NCBI RefSeq assembly: GCF_009569385.1
Contig: NZ_WBOF01000001.1
Location: 3,172,001 to 3,236,000 of the forward strand
DNA from: Streptomyces kaniharaensis
Lineage (GTDB): Bacteria; Actinomycetota; Actinomycetes; Streptomycetales; Streptomycetaceae
DNA: 64,000 nt
Direction: 5' to 3'
In this document: piece by piece, positions 24,896 to 33,152 of the stretch
Layout of the letters: every line of letters begins with the position of its first letter
Numbering within the stretch: the first letter of the stretch is position 1
Notes under the pieces: model-generated
The model's input: only the letters and a program-made list of their open reading frames with translations
Database searches by the model: none
What the model was told of the DNA's origin: nothing
Program-made: the position numbers and the translations under genes

Positions 24896-26128
24896 GTGAC
24901 GCGCAGGTTCCTGACGACCCTCCTGCTCCTCCTCACCGCCCAGCTGGGGCTGTTCCCCGCCGCCCAGGCCGCCCGGGCGGATCCCGAACCGGCCGCCGGA
25001 GCCGACCCGTACCCCTCCGCGGAGGACGTCGACCGGGCCCGCGCCGAGGCCGACCGCAAGGCCGCGTCGGTGGCCGGCATCGAGGCCGGGCTGACCGCCG
25101 CCCAGGCGGAGCTGGACCGGGCCGGCCGGAGCGCCGAACAGGCCGTCGAGGCCTACAACGGAGCGCAGCTCGCTCTCGCCCGGGCCCGTACCGAGGAGAC
25201 CGCCGCCGGCGGGCGGGCCGCCGAGGCCGAGGCCGACCGCGCCGCCGCGACCGAGGACGCCGCCCTACTCGCCGGCGAGACCTACCGGCAGGGCGCCGGC
25301 GCCGAACTGTCCGCGCTCAACGCCCTGCTCGGCGCACGCGGCCCGCGCGAGGCCGCCGACCGAGCTGCTGCGGTCGGCGTCGCCAGCGATCGCGCCCGGC
25401 GGATCCTCGACGCCGCCACCTCCACGGCGGCCGCCGCGAGCCGTGCCTCCGCCGCCGCCCGGGCCGCCGCCGAGGCCGCGGGGAAGGCCGCCGCCGAGGT
25501 GGGCGCGGCCAGGAGCCGGGCGGAGGCCAGGCTGGCGGCGCAGCAGACGGAGGTGGCCGCCATCGGGCAACGCCGCGAGCAGTTGCTGGCCGACCTGGCC
25601 GCCGCCCGGGACACCACCGTCGAGCTGGAACGGCAGCGCCGCGAGGCCCTGGAGGCGATCGCCGCGCGCGAGGCCGAGGCCGCCGCCCGGGCCGCGGCCG
25701 AAGCCGCCGCTGCCGCTGCCGCCAAGTCCGGTCCGGCGGCGCCGCCCGCCCGTCCGTGGTCGGCCGAGGGCGCGGCTGCGGCCGTCGCCTTCGCCCGGTC
25801 CAAGATCGGCCTGCCGTACGTCTGGGGCGGCGATGGCCCGGGCGGCTACGACTGCTCCGGGCTGACCATGATGGCCTGGCGGGAGGGCGGTAAGCGGCTC
25901 AACCACTTCGCCGCCGACCAGTACGCCCAGAGCACCCCGATCACCTACCGCGACCTCCGCCCCGGCGACCTGGTCTTCTGGACCGCCACCGGCCGGGCCG
26001 CCGACATCCACCACGTCGGCCTCTACATCGGCGACGACCAGATGATCGAGGCCCCGCGCACCGGCATGCCGGTCAAGCAGGCCAGCCTCTGGATCATGGG
26101 CACGCCCAACTTCTACGCCCGCCCGTAG
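24896..26128 (+). CDS. secreted NlpC/P60-family peptidoglycan endopeptidase
   Basis: GTG 24896 has GAAGGGA six bases upstream and gives 410 residues starting with a signal peptide (TRRFLTTLLLLLTAQLGLFPAAQA, cleavage near residue 25). A long alanine-rich coiled coil (about 45-285) is followed by the NlpC/P60 domain: YVWGGDGPGGYDCSGL with catalytic Cys320, and DIHHVGLYIG with His372/His373. The family cleaves D-Glu-gamma-mDAP bonds in cell-wall peptides, and the coiled coil resembles that of RipA/CwlO-type hydrolases that are kept inactive until activated. It acts outside the membrane. It has a long leader region with a palindrome and repeats, but I found no c-di-AMP riboswitch core. Confidence 0.93.
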   Translation: MTRRFLTTLLLLLTAQLGLFPAAQAARADPEPAAGADPYPSAEDVDRARAEADRKAASVAGIEAGLTAAQAELDRAGRSAEQAVEAYNGAQLALARARTEETAAGGRAAEAEADRAAATEDAALLAGETYRQGAGAELSALNALLGARGPREAADRAAAVGVASDRARRILDAATSTAAAASRASAAARAAAEAAGKAAAEVGAARSRAEARLAAQQTEVAAIGQRREQLLADLAAARDTTVELERQRREALEAIAAREAEAAARAAAEAAAAAAAKSGPAAPPARPWSAEGAAAAVAFARSKIGLPYVWGGDGPGGYDCSGLTMMAWREGGKRLNHFAADQYAQSTPITYRDLRPGDLVFWTATGRAADIHHVGLYIGDDQMIEAPRTGMPVKQASLWIMGTPNFYARP

Positions 26129-26171
26129 AGGGTGCCGGACGCGGCGAACCGGTGAGGACCATCCGGTGCGG

Positions 26172-26516
26172 TCAGCCGTGGGACTGCAACTCCTCCCGCC
26201 GGGTGCGGAGCAGGACGCCGCCCCAGATCCAGGCGGCGGAGAGCGGGACGGTCAGGACGGAGACGCCGACCGCCCCGCGGATCCGCTCGGCCGCGCGGGA
26301 GTCGCAGGTCGCCGAGTCGTACCGGTCCCCCCGTGCTCCGGAGAACACCGGGGAGCCGCAGTCGACCCTGCCGTCGTAGGCGTCGGCCGGGTAGAACGCC
26401 AGCCAGATCGCCCAGATCCAGCCGACGACCGTCAGCGTCCCCAGCAGCTTCGCCAGATTGCTCCGCCTTTCGTAGGCCTTCACCGCGTGAAGGTGGCGGA
26501 GGTAGTCGTCGTCCAT
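26172..26516 (-). CDS. small two-helix membrane protein
   Basis: The 114-residue frame from ATG 26516, with GGGGGAA three bases upstream, has two membrane helices (about 25-43 TLTVVGWIWAIWLAFYP and 80-100 VSVLTVPLSAAWIWGGVLL). The connecting outer loop of about 35 residues contains two cysteines (VDCGSPVFSG and SATCDSR) that could form a disulfide. The pattern resembles uncharacterised actinobacterial membrane proteins. No function can be given. Confidence 0.65.
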   Translation of the reverse strand: MDDDYLRHLHAVKAYERRSNLAKLLGTLTVVGWIWAIWLAFYPADAYDGRVDCGSPVFSGARGDRYDSATCDSRAAERIRGAVGVSVLTVPLSAAWIWGGVLLRTRREELQSHG

Positions 26517-26653
26517 GGTTCCCCCTGAAGAGATCGTGCGTGTCTGAACCGGGACGAGGATTCCAGGGCGCGGCCGGCCGCACCAGCGGGCTCTGGCGAT
26601 CCGTCGGTGCCCACCGCTAGCGTGACCGTTCCGACTGTTGGTGGGGAGGCGCG

Positions 26654-27229
26654 ATGCGGCTGCGGGACGTCGAGGAGAGCGACGCCGAGGCGTACGTCCG
26701 GATGCGGTGCGACCCGGTGATGATGGCCGAGTTGGGCGGGCCGCTGCCAAAGGAGCGGGTCGTCGAGCGGTTGCGGAACGAGGTCCGGGAGGCGGCCGAG
26801 GACCGCTCCTGGATCAGGATGATCGTCGTTCCGGACGGGGCCGGGCCGGGGGAGGCCGTGGCCGGCGGGATAGCGCTCTGGTCCCATGAGTCCCACGAGT
26901 CCCGAGAGTCCCGAGAGTCCCGCGGGTCCAACGAGGACGGCGGCGCCGCGATCAGCGAGATCGGCTGGATGGTGCTGCCCGAGTACCAGGGGCGCGGCCT
27001 CGCCAAGGCGGCCGTCCGGCAGCTGCTGGACCAGGCCGCGCGGGACGGCCGTTGGGGCTCGGTGCACGCGTTCCCCGCGGTCACCAACGGACCGTCCAAC
27101 GGCATCTGCCGGGCGCTCGGTTTCCGGCTGCTCGGCGAGCGGGAGGTGGACTTCGCGGACCGCGTACTGCACTGCCACCACTGGGTGGTGGAGCCCGGAG
27201 AGCACGCCGGGTCGGGCACGGATAAATGA
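26654..27229 (+). CDS. GNAT N-acetyltransferase with Ser-Arg/His-Glu tandem repeat insert
   Basis: The 191-residue protein follows the RimJ/RimL-like GNAT pattern (MRLRDVEESDAEAYVRMRCDP; EIGWMVLPEYQGRGLAKAAV as acetyl-CoA loop; RALGFRLLGE). Between strands beta-3 and beta-4 (about residues 77-94) six three-residue units S-H/R-E are encoded by 9-base tandem repeats (26882-26935), making a charged surface loop. GGGGAGG lies five bases from the ATG. The acceptor is unknown. Confidence 0.88.
   Translation: MRLRDVEESDAEAYVRMRCDPVMMAELGGPLPKERVVERLRNEVREAAEDRSWIRMIVVPDGAGPGEAVAGGIALWSHESHESRESRESRGSNEDGGAAISEIGWMVLPEYQGRGLAKAAVRQLLDQAARDGRWGSVHAFPAVTNGPSNGICRALGFRLLGEREVDFADRVLHCHHWVVEPGEHAGSGTDK
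26882..26935 (+). repeat. six 9-base in-frame tandem repeats inside the GNAT gene
   Basis: Units of TCCCRYGAG type follow without interruption and in frame, encoding SHE SHE SRE SRE SRG SNE. Copy number could vary between strains without a frameshift. Confidence 0.75.
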
Positions 27230-27266
27230 GGTGCCGCCATCGGGCGGGCGGTCGTACCGTGGCCCA

Positions 27267-28547
27267 ATGGGCAACTCCTTCGACGGTGACGCCGTCGAGA
27301 CTGTCAACGGAATCCAGATCCGCGCGGTCGCCGAGGACGAGGTCGCGGCGTGGGACCGGGCGCTCGCTCTCGGTTTCCTCCGCTCGCACGTCGAGAGCGC
27401 GGCCGAGTACCGCCGCCTCCAGTGGGAGCCCGGGCGGATGCTCGGCGCCTTCGACGAGGGCCGCTGCATCGCGACCTTCCGCAGCTTCGACGTCGAGCTG
27501 ACGGTCCCGGGCGGGGCCACCGTCCAGGCCGACGCGGTCACCGGCGTCACGGTGAGCGCCACCCACCGCCGGCGAGGGCTGCTCAGCGCCATGATGCGGC
27601 GGGACCTCACCGCGGCCCGTGCGCGCGGCTCGGCGGTCGCCGTCCTGATCGCCGCCGAGTACAACATCTACGGCCGGTACGGCTTCGGCCCGGCCACCCG
27701 CGGCCACGGCTGGGACGTCGACCTGCAGCGCAGCCGCGGCCTGCGCGACGGCGTGCCCACCGTGCCCGGCGGGCGGATCGACTTCGTCACCATGGAGGAG
27801 GCCCGCAAGATCGGGCCCGAGCTCCACGACCGCTGGCGGCTCACCCAGCCCGGCGCGCTGGCCCGCGACGACGTGTGGTGGAAGCGCAACACCGGCGAAG
27901 TCAACGTCCCGGGCTTCGAGTTCAAGGAGCCGTTCGTCGCCGTCCACCGGGACGCCCAGGGCGCCGCCACCGGCCTGGTGGCCTACCGCGTCGACGACAC
28001 CTGGGACGGCAGCTATCCGAACTGCACCCTGACCGTGGTCGACTTCTTCGCCCTCGACCGGGCGACGGCCGCCGAGCTGTGGCGCTTCGTCTTCTCCGTC
28101 GACTGGGTGCGCAAGGTCGTCGCCGAGAACATCGGCCCGGACGATCCGCTGCCGCTCCTGCTCCAGGACCCGCGCGCCGCGACGCCGTACGAGGACAACG
28201 CCGACTTCACCTGGCTTCGCGTACTCGACGTCGAGGCCGCGTTCAACGCCCGGACGTACGGCGCACCCGGGCGCGTGGTGCTGGACGTCGAGGACCGGCT
28301 CGGCTTCGCGGCCGGTCGCTGGGCGATCGAGGTCGCGGCCGACGGCACGGGCCGATGCACCCCGACCGAGGACGCGGCCGACCTCGCCCTGGGAGCCTCC
28401 GAGTTGGGCACGCTCTACCTCGGCGGCGAGACCCTTCCCCGGCTGGCCGCGGCCGGCCTGGTCACCGAGCTGCGCCCGGGCGCGGCCGCGGCGGCGGACC
28501 TCCTGCTGCGGACGCCGCTGCTGGCCTGGAACCCGGACAACTTCTGA
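27267..28547 (+). CDS. Eis-like GNAT acetyltransferase with C-terminal SCP2-type domain
   Basis: The 426-residue protein has the Eis layout: a GNAT domain with VTGVTVSATHRRRGLLSAMM as acetyl-CoA site (about 91-110), a second degenerate GNAT domain, and a C-terminal sterol-carrier-like domain. It ends in Phe, whose carboxylate serves as general base in Eis enzymes (..NPDNF). Tyr residues in NIYGRYGFG (about 133-141) match the catalytic-acid region. The length is close to Mycobacterium Eis (about 400). Eis enzymes acetylate amines of aminoglycosides and peptides at several positions; the natural substrate here is open. A TACCGT box six bases before the ATG suggests a leaderless mRNA. Confidence 0.88.
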   Translation: MGNSFDGDAVETVNGIQIRAVAEDEVAAWDRALALGFLRSHVESAAEYRRLQWEPGRMLGAFDEGRCIATFRSFDVELTVPGGATVQADAVTGVTVSATHRRRGLLSAMMRRDLTAARARGSAVAVLIAAEYNIYGRYGFGPATRGHGWDVDLQRSRGLRDGVPTVPGGRIDFVTMEEARKIGPELHDRWRLTQPGALARDDVWWKRNTGEVNVPGFEFKEPFVAVHRDAQGAATGLVAYRVDDTWDGSYPNCTLTVVDFFALDRATAAELWRFVFSVDWVRKVVAENIGPDDPLPLLLQDPRAATPYEDNADFTWLRVLDVEAAFNARTYGAPGRVVLDVEDRLGFAAGRWAIEVAADGTGRCTPTEDAADLALGASELGTLYLGGETLPRLAAAGLVTELRPGAAAAADLLLRTPLLAWNPDNF

Positions 28548-28568
28548 GGACTCGCTCGTCCTGCGCCC

Positions 28569-28602
28569 GAGAGCCGGCCCGCACGTCCGCGGGCCGGCTC
28601 TC
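28569..28602. terminator. bidirectional terminator between eis-like and tetR genes
   Basis: Perfect 14-base arms at 28569-28582 and 28589-28602 with a six-base loop lie between two convergent stops. Confidence 0.85.
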
Positions 28603-28625
28603 GGCGTTCGCAAACGACCTGGACG

Positions 28626-29453
28626 CTATTTCGTGGCGGTCTTGCCGATGGTGGGCAGGATGAAATCCTGAATGAGGCCCTTGGCGTCGCGGACGATCGG
28701 CCGGAAGACCCGATAACGGGAGAGGTTGATGACCCGGGCGGCCATGGGAGTCGACCGCCGGACGAATTCCCGCGTCCGCTCGGTGTCCGGTGTGCGGTCG
28801 AACACCCAGTAGAGCACCACGACCATGAGGTTCAGCCACAGGACGTCGGGCAGCAGTTCCACCAGCTCGGCGTCCAGCTTGGGCGCCAGCTCGGAGCCTT
28901 GCAGGACGTCGCGGAACAGCTCGACCTCGGTCGCCCGCGCCGGGTGGGACTCGTTGGAGAACGGGCTCAGCGAGCTGTTCGGATCGGCGGCCGTCCGGAA
29001 GAACTGCGCCGCGAACTCGTGGTACGGAGCAGCAGTGTCGAGCCAGGAGGTCAGCGCGATCTGCAGGCGCTCGGCGAAGTCCCGCGTACCGGCCATGCGA
29101 TTCCTGGCGTCCGCCGCGTGGTCGTACGTCATCCGGTCATAGAATCCTTGGATCAAGAATTCCTTCGCCGAGAAGTAGTAGTAGGCATTGCCGACCGAAA
29201 CTCCCGCCTCGGTGGCGATGGCACGCATCGTGGTCTTCTCGTAGCCGCGCTCCTGGAACAGGCGCATCGCCGTCTCCAGGATCAGCGCCCGGGTGGCCTC
29301 GCTCTTGTCCGTCTTCGGCTGGGCGCGACTGCCCCGTGGCTCGACGGGCGGTACGGCCACGGCCGCTCCGCCCTCCGCCTCGGGGGTGGCGGCTGCCGTT
29401 TCGGCCGTACCGCTCGTGCCGTCCGTTCCGTTGGTCGCTTCGAGGTCTGCCAC
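28626..29453 (-). CDS. TetR-family transcriptional regulator
   Basis: From GTG 29453 the protein has 275 residues: a disordered Thr/Ala/Glu-rich N-terminus of about 55 residues, the TetR HTH (EKTTMRAIATEAGVSVGNAYYYFSAKEFLI, about residues 79-108) and a helical ligand domain. The GNAYYYF recognition helix is typical. TAGGCT (29461-29466, minus strand) seven bases before the GTG and lack of a ribosome site suggest a leaderless transcript. Two GAAC-NN-GTTC palindromes upstream lie between it and the divergent acetyltransferase; they are likely its operators. Confidence 0.9.
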   Translation of the reverse strand: MADLEATNGTDGTSGTAETAAATPEAEGGAAVAVPPVEPRGSRAQPKTDKSEATRALILETAMRLFQERGYEKTTMRAIATEAGVSVGNAYYYFSAKEFLIQGFYDRMTYDHAADARNRMAGTRDFAERLQIALTSWLDTAAPYHEFAAQFFRTAADPNSSLSPFSNESHPARATEVELFRDVLQGSELAPKLDAELVELLPDVLWLNLMVVVLYWVFDRTPDTERTREFVRRSTPMAARVINLSRYRVFRPIVRDAKGLIQDFILPTIGKTATK

Positions 29454-29552
29454 GGGAATGAGCCTAGCCGGAGAGCAGGCTCCAACCGGTGTCGGTGCGT
29501 ACGGCACCGGATGCCCCCTCCGCATCCGGTGCCGCCGCTCCGCCCCCGTTCA

Positions 29553-29570
29553 TTTCGAACGCGTTCAAAA
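29553..29570. promoter_or_regulatory. operator-like palindrome 1 (GAACGCGTTC)
   Basis: GAACGCGTTC (29557-29566) is a perfect palindrome flanked by TTTC and AAAA that extend the symmetry with one mismatch. It shares half-site and spacing with the second palindrome 42 bases away. Confidence 0.6.
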
Positions 29571-29595
29571 GCATGCTCGCACTGTAGCGGGCGCG

Positions 29596-29611
29596 ATTGA
29601 ACATGTTCAAT
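29596..29611. promoter_or_regulatory. operator-like palindrome 2 (ATTGAACATGTTCAAT)
   Basis: A perfect 16-base palindrome 26 bases before the start of the divergent acetyltransferase gene, where it would block that promoter. It carries the same GAAC-NN-GTTC core as the first palindrome. Confidence 0.7.
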
Positions 29612-29636
29612 GCGGCGGGTGTGGGAGGCTCGTCAC

Positions 29637-30173
29637 ATGATCGGATCCGATGAGACCGCCATTCGGCGCGGCGGGGCGCACGATGCCGAGACCGTCGCCG
29701 ACCTCCACGCCCTCAGCTGGCGGACCGCCTACCGCGGCATCGTCCCCGCCGAGGCGATCGGCGACGGGCTGGCCGCCGAGCGACGCGAACTGTGGGCGCT
29801 GCGGCTGACCGCCGACTACGGGGAGCCGGTCGACACGCCGGAACTGCTGATCGCCGAACGGGCCGGTGAGGCGGTCGGGTTCGCCTACCTCGTCCCGCAG
29901 CCGGACGGCCGGGTGCTGCTCGACAACCTGCACGTCCGGCCCGGCCGCACCGGCGGCGGCATCGGCCGCGCCCTGCTGGCCGAGGCCCGCGCGCACGTCG
30001 CGGAGCGTCATCCGGGTGCGGCGCTGTACCTGGAGGTGCTGCGCGACAACACCCGTGCCGTCGCCTTCTACGAGCGCGAGGGCGGCCGGCGGACGGCGGC
30101 GCAGGAGGGTGTCTTCCCGGGCGGCCACCTGCTGCCCGAGTACGTGTACACGTGGCCCGCGGCTCAGTCGTAG
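29637..30173 (+). CDS. GNAT N-acetyltransferase
   Basis: ATG 29637 has GGGAGG seven to nine bases upstream and gives 178 residues. Motifs are ALSWRTAYRGIVPAEAI (N-terminal substrate region common in RimI-like GNATs), LDNLHVRPGRTGGGIGRALL (acetyl-CoA loop, about 100-119) and LEVLRDNTRAVAFYEREGG (C-terminal helix). It is divergent from TetR and preceded by a 16-base palindrome, so it is likely the TetR target; a resistance or detoxification role is possible. Its 3' end overlaps the convergent macro-domain gene by ten bases. Confidence 0.88.
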   Translation: MIGSDETAIRRGGAHDAETVADLHALSWRTAYRGIVPAEAIGDGLAAERRELWALRLTADYGEPVDTPELLIAERAGEAVGFAYLVPQPDGRVLLDNLHVRPGRTGGGIGRALLAEARAHVAERHPGAALYLEVLRDNTRAVAFYEREGGRRTAAQEGVFPGGHLLPEYVYTWPAAQS

Positions 30174-30643
30174 TCGTAGACCGTCACCGGCACCCCCCGC
30201 TCCACCAGCCGTGCCGTCACCAGTGGTTCGACGAGCTCCCAGCGCCCGCCGGCCAGGCCGCAGCCGATCCGCGGCATGTGGACGGAGGCGCCGAGCTCCC
30301 GCGCCCGCTCGCCCAGGGCGGCCAGCGCGGCGTCCATGGCCTCGTACCGCACCGGCACACCCGTGGAGCGGCCCGTCCGGATGCCGCGCTGGCCGACCAG
30401 GTTGGCCACCCAGACGTACGGCTCGACCTGCACCAGCTGCAGGGCGCCCAGCCCGAAGTCGTTCCGCGCCCGCTCCCGGTGCCAGCGCCGGAACGCCGCC
30501 TCCGGCTCGGGCCAGCGCTTCGATATCGCGACGACGAAGCCCTTGCCCCAGCCGCCGAGGTCGTTGCAGACGTGCGCGATCACCTTGACGCCCTTGGCCT
30601 GGGGCGCGGTGGCGTCGCCTCGGACGTACGTGATGGTCGACAT
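30164..30643 (-). CDS. macro-domain protein (ADP-ribose-binding, TARG1-like type)
   Basis: The 159-residue single macro domain starts TYVRGDATAP, then VIAHVCNDLGGWGKGFV (ADP-ribose-binding loop 1 with Asn) and PRIGCGLAGGRW (phosphate-binding loop). The absence of the NAANS motif and the presence of HVCND place it nearer the TARG1/ALC1-like group, which removes ADP-ribose from acidic residues or nucleic acids, than the MacroD group. TAGCGT (30650-30655, minus strand) six bases before the ATG suggests leaderless expression. The ADP-ribosyl transferase partner is not in the window. Confidence 0.88.
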   Translation of the reverse strand: MSTITYVRGDATAPQAKGVKVIAHVCNDLGGWGKGFVVAISKRWPEPEAAFRRWHRERARNDFGLGALQLVQVEPYVWVANLVGQRGIRTGRSTGVPVRYEAMDAALAALGERARELGASVHMPRIGCGLAGGRWELVEPLVTARLVERGVPVTVYDYD

Positions 30644-30652
30644 GTCCGAACG

Positions 30653-31918
30653 CTAGCGCGCCGCACTGACAACCCGTTCGGAATTCTCCGCCGGCCGCGG
30701 CCCAGGACCTGAACCGATCAGGTGCCGCCGTCCGGCCAGGGCGATCAGCAGGGCGAGGGCGGCCGCCCCGGCGGGCAGCGCGTAGCCGGTGCCGGGCGCG
30801 GTGTGTTCGGCGACCGTCCCGGCGAGCGCCGCGCCGGCCGAGATGCCGACCACGATGCCCGACACCGCCACCGCCATGCCCTCGTTCAACTGCCGCTGCG
30901 GCAGCAGCTCCTGGACGAGCGTCATGCCGGTCACCATGGTCGGCGCGGTGCCCGTGCCGGCCGCGAACAGCGCCACCCCGAGCAGGCCGAGCCCGGCACC
31001 GCCCAGCCCGGCGGCGAGCGGCAGGAACAGCAGCCCGGCCATCGCCGCGACCCCGCGCAGGAAGCGGACCCCGGGGGTCTTGCGCGACGCCAGCAGTCCG
31101 AACAGCAGCCCGGCCGCACAGGAGCCGGCCGCGACCAGCGCCAGCAGCCCGCCCGCGACCGGCTTGTGGCCGAGCGAGTCGGCGTACGCGACGGTGGTGA
31201 TCTCCGTCGAGCCGAAGACCGCGCCGGTGGCGATGAAGGTCAGCAGCAGCACCCGCAGCCCGGGTACGCGGATCGGCGAGCCGTGGTGGGGCGTCGAAGA
31301 AGGCCGGGACAGCGGTGGTTCGGTCCGTCGTTGGGCGGCGAACAGCAGGGTGCCGGTGGTGCCGAGCGTCCCGGCGGTGAGCAGTCCTGCCTCCGGGGCG
31401 ACCGTCGTGCAGAGCAGCATCCCGAGGACCGGCCCGGCCATGAAGCAGAGCTCGTCCAGCGCCTGTTCGAAGGAGTTGGCCAGGTGCCGGGCGGCCGGGT
31501 CGGCCCGGTACAGGTGCGCCCAGCGGGCCCGCGCCATGCCGCCGAGGTTGGGTGCCGCCGCGCAGGCCGCCCAGCAGGCGTACAGCGCCCAGTCGGGTGC
31601 GCCGAGCCGGACGCAGAGCAGCAGGCCGAGGAGCGGTACGGCGTTGTACAGCGTGGCCGGGACGGCCACCCGCGCCTGCCCGTACCGGTCCACCAGCCGC
31701 CCGAGCAGCGGCATCCCGACCGCGCCGGTGGCGAGCCCGGCCGCCGCGACGGTGCCCGCGAGCGCGTACGAGCCGCGCCGCTCGGCGATCAGCACCACCA
31801 GCGAGACGCCGGTCATCGAGAACGCGAGCCGGCCGAGCAGCCCGGCGAGGGTGAAGGCGGCGGTGCCGGGGGCCGCGAACAGCCGCCGGTAGGAAGCGAA
31901 AAGGGCGCGCGAGGGCAT
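30653..31918 (-). CDS. MFS transporter
   Basis: ATG 31918 has AGGAG four bases upstream and gives 421 residues with 12 hydrophobic segments and the MFS loop LLGRLVDRYGQARVAV (motif A variant). It is of the short sugar-efflux/drug-export type with no recognised substrate motif. Divergent from a LysR regulator whose intergenic region holds a palindrome, so it is probably regulated by it. The macro-domain gene downstream is nine bases away on the same strand and could be read through. Confidence 0.88.
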   Translation of the reverse strand: MPSRALFASYRRLFAAPGTAAFTLAGLLGRLAFSMTGVSLVVLIAERRGSYALAGTVAAAGLATGAVGMPLLGRLVDRYGQARVAVPATLYNAVPLLGLLLCVRLGAPDWALYACWAACAAAPNLGGMARARWAHLYRADPAARHLANSFEQALDELCFMAGPVLGMLLCTTVAPEAGLLTAGTLGTTGTLLFAAQRRTEPPLSRPSSTPHHGSPIRVPGLRVLLLTFIATGAVFGSTEITTVAYADSLGHKPVAGGLLALVAAGSCAAGLLFGLLASRKTPGVRFLRGVAAMAGLLFLPLAAGLGGAGLGLLGVALFAAGTGTAPTMVTGMTLVQELLPQRQLNEGMAVAVSGIVVGISAGAALAGTVAEHTAPGTGYALPAGAAALALLIALAGRRHLIGSGPGPRPAENSERVVSAAR

Positions 31919-32001
31919 CGGGCTCCTGAGGAGTCGTCGGGGGATGCGTACAGCCTCGCCCGGGCGACCGGCGCCGGTCCAACACCTGTTCCGCCGCACT
32001 C

Positions 32002-32016
32002 ACAACACGGTGTTGT
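32002..32016. promoter_or_regulatory. LysR-type operator candidate
   Basis: ACAACAC-G-GTGTTGT is a perfect 15-base inverted repeat ending just before the TAATCT -10-like box (32017-32022) of the LysR gene. Position suits autoregulation plus control of the divergent MFS gene. Confidence 0.6.
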
Positions 32017-32028
32017 TAATCTGTCGCC

Positions 32029-32994
32029 ATGTCCCGTGACCTGCACCCCCGCCTGCTCCGCGGCTTCGTCGCGACGGCCGAGACGCTGCACTTCGGCCGG
32101 GCCGCCGGGCAACTGCACGTGGCCCAGCAGGCGCTCAGCCGGGACATCCGCACGCTGGAGCGGCTGCTCGGCGACGCCCTGTTCACCCGCACCACCCGCA
32201 GCGTCGAACTCACCCCGGCCGGGCTGCGGTTGCTGCCGCAGGCCCGCCAACTCCTCGCGCTGCACGACGAGATCGTCGCGGGCACTGCCGAGCGGCCCCT
32301 GCTGCTCGACCTCAACAGCGACGTCACCGGCCCCGACCTGACCGCCGACCGGGTGCTCGCCCGGGCCCGGGCCGCCCGGCCGGAGGGCGAACTGCTGGCC
32401 CGCTTCCACGGCGGCCTCGCCGCGGCCGCCGCCGAACTGCTGGCCCACCGGCTGGACGTCTCGTTCGGCCGTTTCGCCGGGCTGACCGCCGAACTGCGCG
32501 GCCAACTCGCCCAGCGGCCGGTCCGGCTGGAGCGGATCTCGGTGATGATGGCGGACACCCACCCGCTGGCCGGCCGTCCGGCGCTGCGCCTCGCCGACCT
32601 GGCCGGGCACCCCGTCGACATCTGCGCGGGCAACCCGGCCACCACCGAGTGGGCCGACCTCGGCGCCCGGCTGCTGCGCGAGCACGGGCTGACGGCGGCG
32701 GCGCCGTACGTGCCGCCGGTGGGCGTGGACGAGACCGCCCGGTACCTCGCCCGGCACCGCGACCCGATGCTGACCACGGTCGGCGGCCCGCACATCCCGG
32801 GCGCGGTGAACGTGCCACTGGTCGAGCCGGTGCCGCTCAGCCTGGTCAGCCTGGTGCACCGGCCCGGGATGCGGCACCCGGGCCTGGCGGCGCTGGCCGC
32901 GGCGGCGGCGGAACTCGGCGCGGCCGAGGGCTGGTTGAGCCGCCCACCGGGCAGCTGGCTGCCGGCGGCGGACGCGGCCCTGCTGCCGGGCTGA
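32029..32994 (+). CDS. LysR-family transcriptional regulator
   Basis: The 321-residue protein has the N-terminal winged HTH (LLRGFVATAETLHFGRAAGQLHVAQQALSRDIRTLERLLG, residues 9-47; FTRTTRSVELTPAG following) and a periplasmic-binding-fold effector domain. It has the AQQALSR variant typical of actinobacterial LTTRs. TAATCT is six bases before the ATG with no ribosome site, so it is probably leaderless. It is divergent from the MFS gene. Confidence 0.92.
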   Translation: MSRDLHPRLLRGFVATAETLHFGRAAGQLHVAQQALSRDIRTLERLLGDALFTRTTRSVELTPAGLRLLPQARQLLALHDEIVAGTAERPLLLDLNSDVTGPDLTADRVLARARAARPEGELLARFHGGLAAAAAELLAHRLDVSFGRFAGLTAELRGQLAQRPVRLERISVMMADTHPLAGRPALRLADLAGHPVDICAGNPATTEWADLGARLLREHGLTAAAPYVPPVGVDETARYLARHRDPMLTTVGGPHIPGAVNVPLVEPVPLSLVSLVHRPGMRHPGLAALAAAAAELGAAEGWLSRPPGSWLPAADAALLPG

Positions 32995-33072
32995 GCCCCG
33001 GCGAACATGCCGCATCGGAGAGGGTTCCCCGGCGGAAATGCCGGGCGTCCGCCCGTTGTTCTGCCGGAACGG

Positions 33073-33113
33073 CGCACCGCCCCTGCCGCTCGGGGGTCGG
33101 CAGGGGCGGTGCG
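33073..33113. terminator. bidirectional terminator between lysR and yceI
   Basis: Perfect 16-base arms 33073-33088 and 33098-33113 between two convergent genes. Confidence 0.85.
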
Positions 33114-33152
33114 GGTCCGGTGGTGGCGGGACGACGGCCGTGGACGGCCGGG

